Assembly: GCF_016056305.1 (NCBI RefSeq)
Contig: NZ_JAECZC010000111.1
Location: 30,127 to 94,126, forward strand
Length of the DNA stretch: 64,000 nt
Reading direction: 5' to 3'
Origin: Amazonocrinis nigriterrae CENA67
GTDB taxonomy: Bacteria; Cyanobacteriota; Cyanobacteriia; Cyanobacteriales; Nostocaceae
How positions within the stretch are numbered: position 1 is the stretch's first letter; each line of letters begins with the position of its first letter. Positions 27,324 through 35,548 of this stretch are shown here, piece after piece. Below the pieces are notes generated by a model, which was given only the letters and a program-made list of their open reading frames with translations, was not told where the DNA came from and searched no databases. The position numbers and the translations under genes were made by a program.

Positions 27324-28456
27324 TGAAACGTGTTGGTATAATTGGTGGCGGACAACTTGCCTGGATGATGGCGGATGCAGCCAAAAAGTTAGGAGTGGAA
27401 TTAGTTGTACAAACTCCGAGTAAAGATGATCCCGCTGTATCTATTGCCCAGGAAACTGTTTTCGCCCCAGTTGATGATGCTCTGGCTACAGAGATTTTAG
27501 CCACTAAATGCGATGTCATCAGCTTTGAAAATGAATTTGTGAATCTGAATGCTTTATCATCTTTAGCACACCAAGGTGTCTGCTTCCGCCCCAGGTTAGA
27601 AGCTTTGACACCTATATTAGATAAATATCACCAACGCTGCTATTTACGTGATTTGGGCTTGCCTGTTCCCCATTTTTTCGCTGTTGAACAGGAAAATCTC
27701 GCTTCTAAGATAGAATCTCTGGATTTTCCACTGGTCTTGAAAGCCAGGCGGCACGGTTATGACGGTCAAGGAACTTTCATTATCCAGGATTTAGCCACTT
27801 TACAAGAAAAGTTAAATTCCAGCAAAAATTTATTTTTAATCGAGGAATTTGTACCTTTTGAGCGGGAATTGGCGATAATTGCGGCGCGTTCTGTCCAAGG
27901 TGATGTTGTCACATACCCAGTTGTAGAAACCCAGCAAGAACAACAAGTGTGTCGGCGAGTCATTGCACCAGCGGATATTACGGTAAATCAGGCAGCAGAA
28001 ATAGCAGCGATCGCTCATACTCTATTAAATAGCCTGGAAGTAGTGGGAGTTTTCGGCATTGAACTATTCCTCACTGGTGATGGTCAAGTCTTGGTCAACG
28101 AAATCGCACCTCGTACCCATAATTCTGGACACTTTTCTTTAGATGCTTGCAAAACTTCCCAATTTGAGCAGCATTTGCGTGCTGTTTGTGGTTTGACTTT
28201 GGGTGATCCCGCTTTACAATGCGCCAGTGCTGTAATGGTCAACCTATTGGGATATGAAAATTCCTTTAGTGACTACCAAAGCCAGCGCCAAAAATTAGCA
28301 GCCATTCCTCAAGCTCATGTCCACTGGTATGGTAAAAGTGAATCACGCCCTGGGCGCAAACTGGGACACGTCACCGTTTTGCTAAATCACCAGAACCGCG
28401 ATGCAGCGATCGCCACTGCCCACACCGTAGAATCTATCTGGTATTCCAATCAATGA
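27323..28456 (+). CDS. purK: N5-carboxyaminoimidazole ribonucleotide synthase
   Basis: PurK carboxylates 5-aminoimidazole ribonucleotide with ATP and bicarbonate in purine synthesis. The protein has the N-terminal preATP-grasp motif VGIIGGGQLAWMM, ATP-grasp blocks KARRHGYDGQG and FIEEFVPFERELA-like, and the catalytic ELFLTGDGQVLVNEIAPRTHNSGH region. I chose the ATG at 27323 (377 residues), because it overlaps the upstream stop as TAATG; an ATG six bases earlier is also possible. PurE is not adjacent. The 6S RNA gene lies about 130 bases downstream, a linkage I recall from other cyanobacteria. Confidence 0.95.
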   Translation: MKRVGIIGGGQLAWMMADAAKKLGVELVVQTPSKDDPAVSIAQETVFAPVDDALATEILATKCDVISFENEFVNLNALSSLAHQGVCFRPRLEALTPILDKYHQRCYLRDLGLPVPHFFAVEQENLASKIESLDFPLVLKARRHGYDGQGTFIIQDLATLQEKLNSSKNLFLIEEFVPFERELAIIAARSVQGDVVTYPVVETQQEQQVCRRVIAPADITVNQAAEIAAIAHTLLNSLEVVGVFGIELFLTGDGQVLVNEIAPRTHNSGHFSLDACKTSQFEQHLRAVCGLTLGDPALQCASAVMVNLLGYENSFSDYQSQRQKLAAIPQAHVHWYGKSESRPGRKLGHVTVLLNHQNRDAAIATAHTVESIWYSNQ

Positions 28457-28576
28457 AAGATCAATGAAAGGCAACTCTTAACTGTTCGTTCCCTATTCCC
28501 GATTCCCACCCCAAAGGGGTTTGGTTAAATTTGCGAGAAAATTTTGATCTTCAACACACAACCTGTTTTTGAAAGC

Positions 28577-28582
28577 TATAAT
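28577..28582 (+). promoter_or_regulatory. -10 element of the 6S RNA gene
   Basis: A perfect TATAAT lies 5-7 bases before the inferred 5' end of the 6S RNA. No good TTGACA is found at the usual spacing; TCAACA at 28551 is 20 bases away. Confidence 0.65.
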
Positions 28583-28586
28583 GAGT

Positions 28587-28773
28587 GAGTTGCACTACGA
28601 CGTTGGTGACTGCCATCAAGTTTTTTGATCTATGTCTTTAAAGAAAAGGGAACCAAACAGTTCTCGTGGCAGTAGACCGGGCATGTACCCGGAAACTTTA
28701 AACGAGGCACATCGGTACCCACCTGGTTTAACCAGGTCATAAACTTAGGTAAAACGGCGTCGCGGTGAACTCA
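28587..28773 (+). ncRNA. ssaA: 6S RNA (6Sa RNA)
   Basis: The region after purK folds like 6S RNA. The 5' end GAGTTGCACTACGACG pairs with the 3' end CGTCGCGGTGAACTC to form the closing stem, and further complementary blocks include GGTGACTGCCATCAAG against GGCAGTAGACC-type segments and ACCTGGTTTAACCAGGT. Length is about 187 bases, close to the 185 of cyanobacterial 6Sa RNA. It has a TATAAT box and a separate downstream terminator. 6S RNA binds sigma-factor-charged RNA polymerase by mimicking an open promoter. Exact ends are estimated within a few bases. Confidence 0.85.
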
Positions 28774-28781
28774 AAATTCTC

Positions 28782-28821
28782 AGCTCCCAAAATCAGCAAT
28801 AAATTGGGAGCTTTAATTTTA
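28782..28821 (+). terminator. Terminator after the 6S RNA
   Basis: AGCTCCCAA (28782-28790) and TTGGGAGCT (28804-28812) form a 9-bp stem with a 13-base loop, followed by TTAATTTTAAT. It lies just past the mature 3' end of the 6S RNA. Confidence 0.88.
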
Positions 28822-29060
28822 ATATTAGGAAAACTTATACAATATTAATTAGTAATTAAAAATTATAAATAATAAATGTAAATTGAGGCAGAATCAGGAT
28901 TTTGCCGATTTTGCTGAAATAAGTTCAATTTTGATAAACCTGAGAAATGGTACTTACCTGTTTAAGAAAACTAAATCTGTATAACTTGATTCTAAATTAG
29001 CGATCGTTCAGAGTTAAGATTACAAAAATAACATGAAATTGTGGTTAAAGCTACAAAAAA

Positions 29061-30329
29061 TTGTCACAACAACAACTAATTAATAGCGTGTTTCCAGCCT
29101 CGGTTATCCGATTAGATAATGGTTTAACGTTTATTCATCAAGAAATTTCCACTACCCCTGTAGTTGTCGCTGATGTATGGGTGCGTGCTGGAGCTACCCT
29201 TGAGCCAGAACCGTGGTATGGCATGGCTCACTTTTTAGAACACATGATTTTTAAAGGTACAGCAACGCTACCTCCAGGAATGTTTGATCACAAGATTGAA
29301 AACAGAGGTGGTGTGAGTAATGCAGCCACAAGCTACGATTATGCTCATTATTCCTTAACTACGGCTGCACCTTACCTACAAGAGACTTTGCCCCACTTGG
29401 GCGAACTACTGCTGAATGCCGCAATACCAGACGATGAATTTGCCCGCGAACGGGACGTAGTGCTAGAAGAAATCCGCTCTTGCTATGATGATCCTGATTG
29501 GATAGGATTCCAAGCTTTGAACAAAAGCGTTTACCAAACCCATCCTTACGGACGTTCAATACTTGGTAGTGAACAAGAACTCATGCAGCATTCACCAGAA
29601 GCAATGCGCTGTTTTCATCGCACTCACTACCAACCAGAAAACATGACAGTAGTGGTTGTGGGAGGAATTGCTCAACAGCCAGCTTGGGAACTGGTAAATA
29701 AATCATTTGTGAATTTTCCTGAACGTTCTGCTTGTCCGCTTGCACCAAAAGTGATAGAACCAGCTATCGCCGAAATTCGCCGTCAAGAACTTTATTTACT
29801 ACGCATAGAGCAAGCGCGGTTATTGATGGCATGGGTTGTACCAGGAGTAGAGCAACTGCGTACTGCTCATGGTTTAGATTTATTGTCGGTGTTATTAGCA
29901 GAAGGGCGGACTTCGCGTTTAGTGCGTGATTTACGGGAAGAATTGCAACTAGTACAGGGGATTTGTAGTAATTTTTCTCTACAGAGAGAATCAAGTTTAT
30001 TTACAATTACCGCTTGGTTGGAGCCAGAAAATTTAGAGAAAGTTGAGTACTTAATTTGCACTCATTTGAATGATTTGCAAACTCAAGGCATAACAGAACA
30101 AGAACTTGCTCGTACACGCAGACTTCTGTGTAATGAATATGCTTTTTCTACAGAAACGCCAAATCAGCTGACTGGGCTTTATGGTTACTACAATACCATT
30201 GCCCAAGCTGAATTAGCAGTAGCATATCCGCAGCAGATTCAATCATTTAATGCCCAAGAACTGCAACAATTAGCTAAACAGTATCTTTCACCGCATAATT
30301 ACGCTGTCACCATACTTAAACCCTGTTAA
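29061..30329 (+). CDS. M16-family zinc metallopeptidase (active subunit)
   Basis: The 422-residue protein has the inverted zinc motif HFLEH (His57, Glu60, His61) and the downstream glutamate region VVLEEIRSCYDDPDW, as in processing-peptidase-like M16B enzymes. The C-terminal domain has the family substrate-binding region. Partners of this type usually form heterodimers with an inactive homologue, and the second M16 gene here (30718-31992) fits that role. No ATG is available between the upstream in-frame stop (29046) and the conserved sequence, so a TTG at 29061 or the GTG about eight codons later is used. No signal peptide is seen. Confidence 0.9.
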   Translation: MSQQQLINSVFPASVIRLDNGLTFIHQEISTTPVVVADVWVRAGATLEPEPWYGMAHFLEHMIFKGTATLPPGMFDHKIENRGGVSNAATSYDYAHYSLTTAAPYLQETLPHLGELLLNAAIPDDEFARERDVVLEEIRSCYDDPDWIGFQALNKSVYQTHPYGRSILGSEQELMQHSPEAMRCFHRTHYQPENMTVVVVGGIAQQPAWELVNKSFVNFPERSACPLAPKVIEPAIAEIRRQELYLLRIEQARLLMAWVVPGVEQLRTAHGLDLLSVLLAEGRTSRLVRDLREELQLVQGICSNFSLQRESSLFTITAWLEPENLEKVEYLICTHLNDLQTQGITEQELARTRRLLCNEYAFSTETPNQLTGLYGYYNTIAQAELAVAYPQQIQSFNAQELQQLAKQYLSPHNYAVTILKPC

Positions 30330-30388
30330 TGTCAGTTGTCAGTAGTTAGTTGTCAGTAGCTGTAAAGAACTTACCTTTTGGTCTGCAA

Positions 30389-30514
30389 TTACTCACAGCC
30401 AAACAACGCCCTTTGGTTTAGCCAGTTCCATATGGCGAGAAACCCACCTTCAGGATAGGACTCACCATTCACCACAACTTTGGGAACTAAAGCAACAGAA
30501 TAGACTTTTTGCAT
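30389..30514 (-). CDS. Possible small gene or gene fragment (41 aa)
   Basis: Between the two M16 genes, the minus strand has an ATG-started frame of 41 codons with protein-like content, MQKVYSVALVPKVVVNGESY followed by PEGGFLAIWNWLNQRALFGCE. It is flanked by repeats and may be a relic of a longer gene or a small protein. I cannot assign a family. It is listed because the residue pattern (VPKVVVNGE) does not look random. Confidence 0.3.
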   Translation of the reverse strand: MQKVYSVALVPKVVVNGESYPEGGFLAIWNWLNQRALFGCE

Positions 30515-30527
30515 AAATAATTTTTTA

Positions 30528-30712
30528 TCTCACGTAAAGGCGCATTCGCCGTCAGGCGTTCCCGCAGGGTAGACACAAAGAAGAAGATAAAAAGAAGGAC
30601 TTTTGCAATAGGTCTAATAACTCCCTAAAACCTTACTCTCTCACAACTAACAACTAACAACTGACAACTGACAACTAACAACTAACAACTGACCACTGAC
30701 AACTAATAACTC
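30528..30712. repeat. Composite dispersed repeats between the M16 genes
   Basis: ATCTCACGTAAAGGCGCA begins like the palindrome at 17404 but is broken by a CGTCAGGCGTTCCCGCAGGG block, then continues into ACACAAAGAAG. GACTTTTGCAATAGGTCT (30599-30616) is the inverse of a motif at 21341 and 56824. ACAACTAACAACTGACAAC heptamers fill 30648-30712. Together they separate two genes that are neighbours in function. Confidence 0.65.
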
Positions 30713-30717
30713 AAACC

Positions 30718-31992
30718 GTGAAACCTTCTTTATCTCACTCCTCTATCCATCGCACTGTATTGAACAATGGCATTGTAGTGCTAGTAGCAGAAAATCCGGC
30801 TGCGGATATTATTGCAGGGCGGATTTTTATTCGTGCTGGCAGTTGTTACGAAAAACAAGAGCAAGCAGGCTTAGCCTATTTGCTTTCAGCAGTAATGACA
30901 AAGGGATGTGATGGACTTTCGAGTTTAGAAATTGCTGAACAAGTGGAGTCTGTGGGGGCTAGTTTAAGTGCAGATACTACCACAGATTACTTTTTGTTGT
31001 CGTTGAAGACAGTAACATCAGACTTCCCGGAAATTTTAGCATTGTCAGGGCGAATTTTGCGATCGCCTACATTTCCTGAAGTGCAAGTGGAACTAGAACG
31101 GCGTTTGGCACTACAAAATATTCGTTCTCAACAAGAGCAACCGTTTACCGTTGCCTTTGAGCAAATGCGGCAGGTGATGTATCAAAACCATCCCTACGCT
31201 ATGTCATTGCTGGGTAACGAAGCAACCATGAGCCGCTTAACCCGTGCAGACTTAGTTGCATATCACCAGACTTATTTCCGTCCAGATAACGTAGTCATTA
31301 GTATTGCCGGTCGCATTTCCCAACAAGATGCAGTGGCATTGGTAGAACAAGTATTTGGTGATTGGCAAATTCCTACACAACCACTACCTAGTATTAATTT
31401 ACCTGAAATTCAAGTACAACCACAACACCAACTCAAGCCCATCCAAACGCAGCAATCAATCGTCATGTTGGGTTACTTGGGTTCATCAGTGATTTCTCCT
31501 GATTATGCACCGCTAAAGCTACTTTCGACCTACTTAGGTAATGGGCTTTCCAGCCGTTTGTTTGTAGAATTGCGAGAAAAGCGGGGCTTAGCTTATGAAG
31601 TTTCTGCATTTTACCCAACACGGCTGTATCCAGGGTCGTTTGTGGTTTATATGGGTACTGCACCAGAAAATACAAGTATAGCCCTGAACGGTCTGCGTAC
31701 AGAAGTAGAGTTACTCTGTAACACAGAAGTATCAGAAAGTGCCCTGCAAGCGGCTAAGAACAAAATATTGGGACAGTATGCTTTGGGTAAACAAACAAAC
31801 GGACAAATTGCTCAAATATACGGCTGGTATGAAATTTTAGGCTTGGGAATTGACTTTGATATGAAGTTTCAAGAGTTGATTGCATCCGTGAATGCACAAG
31901 ATGCCATGACAGCTGCTTGTAGGTATTTGCAGGAACCTTATCTGTCTTTAGTTGGTCAAGAAGAAGCAATTAATAATGCTCTTGATAGTTGA
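30718..31992 (+). CDS. M16-family peptidase homologue, non-catalytic
   Basis: The 424-residue protein aligns with the upstream M16 peptidase, but the zinc motif is lost: GLAYLLSAVM replaces GMAHFLEHMI, so all three key residues are Tyr54, Ser57 and Ala58. The C-terminal domain keeps LREKRGLAYEVSAFYP, the conserved Arg/Tyr-containing region that helps bind substrate. This is the usual non-catalytic partner of a heterodimeric M16B peptidase. It starts with GTG after a stretch of repeats. The separation from its partner by about 390 bases of repeats suggests that insertions split an original operon. Confidence 0.88.
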   Translation: MKPSLSHSSIHRTVLNNGIVVLVAENPAADIIAGRIFIRAGSCYEKQEQAGLAYLLSAVMTKGCDGLSSLEIAEQVESVGASLSADTTTDYFLLSLKTVTSDFPEILALSGRILRSPTFPEVQVELERRLALQNIRSQQEQPFTVAFEQMRQVMYQNHPYAMSLLGNEATMSRLTRADLVAYHQTYFRPDNVVISIAGRISQQDAVALVEQVFGDWQIPTQPLPSINLPEIQVQPQHQLKPIQTQQSIVMLGYLGSSVISPDYAPLKLLSTYLGNGLSSRLFVELREKRGLAYEVSAFYPTRLYPGSFVVYMGTAPENTSIALNGLRTEVELLCNTEVSESALQAAKNKILGQYALGKQTNGQIAQIYGWYEILGLGIDFDMKFQELIASVNAQDAMTAACRYLQEPYLSLVGQEEAINNALDS

Positions 31993-32121
31993 TTGATGAC
32001 TGATGACTGTTGACTGTTGACTATTGGCTATATAATTTATACGCGATCGCGATCGCACCAGCTGTTTTCTAAACGCAAGCGGCTGTAATATTAGCATCAG
32101 AAGATTCTGGGAACAAATTCC

Positions 32122-33063
32122 ATGAAAGGCAGCCTCACAGCAAGTATATTGAACTACCTGGGGTCAGGAAAAGCATGTGACTTATTGAGGGCTAATAAGT
32201 TTTTTAGCTTACTTGTGTTTTCCTCTACGACTGTGCTTATTGGCTCCTCTGGTATGGTATCAATTGCCGCACAACAAGAAATTGCCCAAGTCAGCGTTCA
32301 AAGTAACATCAATCGTCCTGTGCTGCAAGTTGGTAGCCAAGGCGAACGTGTATCGGAACTGCAAGCCGCTTTGAAGCTTTTGGGCTTTTACTCAGAAGCA
32401 GTCAATGGTGTCTATAACGAAAATACAGCTAGTGCTGTTTCCCGTTTTAAGCAAGCAGTTGGCTTAAACCCAGATGGCATTGTTGATGCTGAAACTTGGC
32501 AAAGACTGTTCCCAAATGGCCCAGCAGCTACACCAGGCGTCTCTGCTGCTAACCCATCAACTAACTCAGCATCTAACTCGACAACCAGTTTCCCTGTTCC
32601 CACTCTCCCTAGTACAACTCCAGTTGCAACTCTCAAACCCGAACCCAGACCTGTTATCCGCACAACCACACCTCCAGTTGCAACTACCAAACCCGAACCC
32701 AGACCTGTTATCCGCAAACCAACTACAACTCAAAAGCCACAAACAACACCTAAACGCCCTTCATCGCAGAATCGCAGCACATCCAACACCCGCAGCACAA
32801 CTACAACTACTACCCAAATCCCTGGCGTTCAATACACCACAGAAGGATTGCCGATTTTGCGTCCAGGTATGCGTAATTCGGAAGTCACTAAGTTGCAACA
32901 GCGGTTGCAAAGGCTGGGATTTCTCGATGGCGGTATAGATGGAGACTTTGGCCCAGCAACCGAAGAAGCAGTCAAAGCAGCGCAAAAACGCTATGGACTA
33001 GAACCTGACGGCGTAGTCGGTGGCGCTACTTGGGAAATTCTCTTGCGGCGATCATCAAGGTAA
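32122..33063 (+). CDS. Cell-wall protein with two peptidoglycan-binding domains
   Basis: The 313-residue protein has an N-terminal hydrophobic export segment (about residues 26-50) followed by two PG_binding_1 domains: about 65-125 (VGSQGERVSELQAALKLLGF and GVYNENTASAVSRFKQAVGL) and about 245-310 (LRPGMRNSEVTKLQQRLQRL and GDFGPATEEAVKAAQKRYGL). The linker is Thr/Pro-rich with KPEPRPVIR present twice in a direct duplication. Such proteins bind peptidoglycan and often present an enzymatic domain, but none is visible here. It is probably a periplasmic structural or adaptor protein. Confidence 0.88.
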   Translation: MKGSLTASILNYLGSGKACDLLRANKFFSLLVFSSTTVLIGSSGMVSIAAQQEIAQVSVQSNINRPVLQVGSQGERVSELQAALKLLGFYSEAVNGVYNENTASAVSRFKQAVGLNPDGIVDAETWQRLFPNGPAATPGVSAANPSTNSASNSTTSFPVPTLPSTTPVATLKPEPRPVIRTTTPPVATTKPEPRPVIRKPTTTQKPQTTPKRPSSQNRSTSNTRSTTTTTTQIPGVQYTTEGLPILRPGMRNSEVTKLQQRLQRLGFLDGGIDGDFGPATEEAVKAAQKRYGLEPDGVVGGATWEILLRRSSR

Positions 33064-33235
33064 CGGTAGTGTAAGAGGGACTGGGTACTGGTGATTAGGG
33101 ACTGGGGATTAGGGATTGTGGTAACGTGTGAATTTATGATGATGTTGGTATCTGTTACCCAGTACCCAGTACCCAGCTGTAATTGCCATTAACCATCAAT
33201 GAATCAGTTGAAGCTTTTTCTTAAGTTTTGAAATT

Positions 33236-33589
33236 ATGAAACACTTTTTATTAACTTGGCTAGGAACTGCGGTGGCTTTACTGATCACTGCTAATATTGT
33301 TCCGGGATTCTCTGTGAAAAATTTTGTAGCGGCCCTTGTTGCTGTAGCAGTTATTGGACTAGTTAATGCATTTATTCGCCCAATTTTAAGTATTTTGGCG
33401 TTTCCCATTACCTTACTGACTTTTGGCTTATTTACATTTGTCATCAACGCCCTCACCCTTTGGCTAGCAAGCGCCCTCACACCTGGTTATGGGTTTGAAA
33501 TTAAGGGATTCTTGCCTGCATTTTTGGGGTCAATTGTGTTAACAATTGTTTCTAGCATCATCAGCTATTTTCTGAGAGTAGTTTTGTAA
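33236..33589 (+). CDS. Phage-holin-4-like membrane protein (YvlD type)
   Basis: The 117-residue protein is mostly hydrophobic, with about four transmembrane helices: residues 5-22, 26-50, 55-80 and 92-115. The block VNAFIRPILSILAFPITLLTFGLFTFVINALTLWLA (quoted only in part) is characteristic of phage_holin_4_2/YvlD proteins. Despite the name, these chromosomal proteins are not linked to prophages here; no phage genes are near. The function is unknown and likely envelope-related. The ATG start gives the expected length. Confidence 0.85.
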   Translation: MKHFLLTWLGTAVALLITANIVPGFSVKNFVAALVAVAVIGLVNAFIRPILSILAFPITLLTFGLFTFVINALTLWLASALTPGYGFEIKGFLPAFLGSIVLTIVSSIISYFLRVVL

Positions 33590-33662
33590 TAAAAAATTAC
33601 TAGATCAACAACAAAGGGTCTATGGCAGTCCTCAATCATTCGTGAGTTTAAGCTTTTTGTTC

Positions 33663-34112
33663 CTAATTTGATTGTTGAGTAACAGCCAGCGTTACTACTC
33701 CAGGTTGCCCTTTTAAACGAAAAATTTGTTTAGGAACTAAAAACATGACTTGGAATTTGGTAGACAATAAGGGCAATTTGGAGCAATCATCTAAATTTGC
33801 ATGAGAAGCTGCGAGAATAGCTGCTGCTTCTGCTACGCTAGGTGTTCCCACTTGCGTTTCGATAATTGTGGCGGGGTTGGGGACAGAAACAGTGGACAAC
33901 ATTTCTGCTGTAAAGGTTTTTAAAGGCAACCCCCGTAAGCGGCAAAGTTCTACTAGAGCAACCTCTGAGGCTTTAGTGTTAATGGTAGCAAAACCTGCGA
34001 TCGCACTTTGGTTAAGTTGATTTTCTTGAAACACCTGCTCAATTGCTGTTTCCATCAACTGCAACGAACTACCCCTCTGGCAACCAATTCCCACCCACAA
34101 ATCTTGTCGCAA
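33663..34112 (-). CDS. CobE/CbiG C-terminal domain protein
   Basis: This 149-residue protein has the CobE/GbiG-C fold pattern: LWVGIGCQRGSS at the N-terminus, IAGFATINTKASEVALVELC in the middle and a VSVPNPATIIETQVGTPSVAEAAAILA block. CbiG C-terminal domains help open the corrin ring lactone during cobalamin synthesis. A free-standing version is common in cyanobacteria. No other cobalamin genes adjoin it and I saw no cobalamin riboswitch upstream. It is divergent from the candidate RNA gene at 34215. Confidence 0.85.
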   Translation of the reverse strand: MRQDLWVGIGCQRGSSLQLMETAIEQVFQENQLNQSAIAGFATINTKASEVALVELCRLRGLPLKTFTAEMLSTVSVPNPATIIETQVGTPSVAEAAAILAASHANLDDCSKLPLLSTKFQVMFLVPKQIFRLKGQPGVVTLAVTQQSN

Positions 34113-34214
34113 TCCTAGATGAAATTAACTTTGTCATTTAGCCGTTTACTATGATACCTGAAAACTGATCGTTAGAATACTGTTATCAAAAACTAAAATC
34201 TATATATTAAGCAT

Positions 34215-34398
34215 ATCTAGCACAGTAGGAAACACCGAGGGGAAGACTAGGTGAAATATTAAAGGTAATTTCCTTCTTCATTTTGGCTTCTTTGGTATCT
34301 TGGAAGCAGAAACTTTTTCCCTGTGCTTTCCCTCGGTGCTTCAATTTCTTATATTCTCCGTTGTAGCAAGCTCACAACAGCTACAACGGAGTTTTATT
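34215..34398 (+). ncRNA. Candidate structured non-coding RNA with terminator
   Basis: CACCGAGGGGAAG (34233-34245) pairs with CTTTCCCTCGGTG (34326-34338) along 13 bp with one G-U, enclosing about 80 bases that can form small inner hairpins (GCTTC/GAAGC near 34288-34309). A second hairpin, CTCCGTTGTAGC (34356-34367) and GCTACAACGGAG (34380-34391), runs into TTTTATTTTA and is a textbook terminator. TATATT at 34203-34208 could be the -10 box. There is no open reading frame. The size is about 180 bases. It does not match 6S, SRP, tmRNA or RNase P RNA as I know them, so the identity is open. Confidence 0.6.
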
Positions 34399-34401
34399 TT
34401 A
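34356..34401 (+). terminator. Intrinsic terminator of the candidate RNA
   Basis: A perfect 12-bp stem (CTCCGTTGTAGC/GCTACAACGGAG) with a 12-base loop is followed by TTTTATTTTA on the plus strand. No plus-strand protein gene ends nearby, so the transcript it ends must begin in the 34113-34356 gap. Confidence 0.88.
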
Positions 34402-34586
34402 TTCACAATTTTTGTCTTTGTGCCTGAGTAGTAAAAAATAAAATAACCACCAAAGACACTAAGACACAAAGAGTTTTCATTTGTTTTAGTGTACTTAATT
34501 AATAACTGCTATTTTGATTATAAGTTCACTCTTGTTGATTTTATAGTACTATCATCCCATATGATTTGATATTATCTCAAAATCCA

Positions 34587-35504
34587 ATGAGAACTGATTC
34601 AATTTTTTATAAACTATTTAAAACCTTTCCTAGCGCCTTTTTTGAATTAATCAATTTACAACCATCAGAAGCGAATGCATATAGTTTTACCTCAGTAGAA
34701 TTGAAACAAACAGCATTTCGTATTGATGGGGTATTTCTTCCTGTTGTTAATGCTAGCGATCGCCCAATTTATTTTCCCGAAGTTCAGTTTCAAAAAGATA
34801 CTGAATTTTACGCTCGTTTGTTTTCACAAATATTTCTTTATTTACGACTTAACACACCGACAAAAGCTTGGCGGGCAGTAGTGATTTTTCCTCACCGCAG
34901 CATTGAACCAATAGAAATCGAACCTTATCAAGTTTTGCTTGATAGTCAACTTGTTACGCGATTATATCTGAACGAGTTGGGAAATGAAGCTGAACAATCT
35001 TTAGGAGTTGGTATCATCAAATTAGTGGTTGAAAGTGATAAACAGACCCCTGAATATGCAAAAAATCTGATTACTAGGACACGCACAGAACTAGCTAATA
35101 CAGCCCTCATGCAGCAAGTGCTAGATTTGATAGAGACAATTGTACTCTATAAATTGCCCCGTCTCAGCCGTCAGGAGTTAATCAAAATGTTTGAATTAGA
35201 TACTTTTGATATCAAAAAAACCAGAATTTATGAGGAACTCAAAGAGGAAATCCTCGATGAAGTCAAACAGCAAGCCCGCGATGAAGTCATACGGGAAGTC
35301 CGCAATGAAGCCAGACAGGAACAGACTTTAGAGGTAGTAATGCGTCTGCTGCGACGACGCATTGGTAATGTAGATCAGCAAATACAAGAGAGTATTAGTC
35401 AATTATCTGTTGAACAGCTGGAAAATCTCGCTGAGGCGCTATTGGATTTTGCAACACCAACAGATTTATCTACTTGGCTGCAAAACAATTGCAATCAGCC
35501 TTGA
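34587..35504 (+). CDS. DUF2887 PD-(D/E)XK nuclease-like protein
   Basis: The protein (305 residues from the ATG at 34587; a TTG 21 bases upstream is less likely) matches DUF2887 of the Rpn/PDDEXK transposase-associated group. FRIDGVFLP and PIYFPEVQFQKD give the Asp...Glu-x-Gln catalytic core, about residues 44-71. A charged helical region with KEEILDEVKQQARDEVIREV and a C-terminal DUF4351-like segment follow. These genes occur in many copies in Nostocales and may help recombination or be selfish. Upstream lies a dispersed repeat (about 34443-34475) that is the uninterrupted form of a site carrying a MITE at 56918. Confidence 0.85.
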   Translation: MRTDSIFYKLFKTFPSAFFELINLQPSEANAYSFTSVELKQTAFRIDGVFLPVVNASDRPIYFPEVQFQKDTEFYARLFSQIFLYLRLNTPTKAWRAVVIFPHRSIEPIEIEPYQVLLDSQLVTRLYLNELGNEAEQSLGVGIIKLVVESDKQTPEYAKNLITRTRTELANTALMQQVLDLIETIVLYKLPRLSRQELIKMFELDTFDIKKTRIYEELKEEILDEVKQQARDEVIREVRNEARQEQTLEVVMRLLRRRIGNVDQQIQESISQLSVEQLENLAEALLDFATPTDLSTWLQNNCNQP

Positions 35505-35548
35505 GTAACCAACTGCCAATTATTGTTGCTGAGAAACTGCTAGAATGG

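Noticed and set aside
32412-32985. Frames overlapping the peptidoglycan-binding protein linker
   Set aside because: Low-complexity shadows of the Thr/Pro repeat region; the plus-frame protein has two clear domains.
33236-33589. Prophage holin
   Set aside because: No phage structural, lysis or integrase genes surround it; the sequence is the chromosomal YvlD-like type.
34113-34400. Cobalamin riboswitch for the CobE-like gene
   Set aside because: Read on the minus strand the region lacks the conserved B12-box and core elements, and the strong terminator points the other way.
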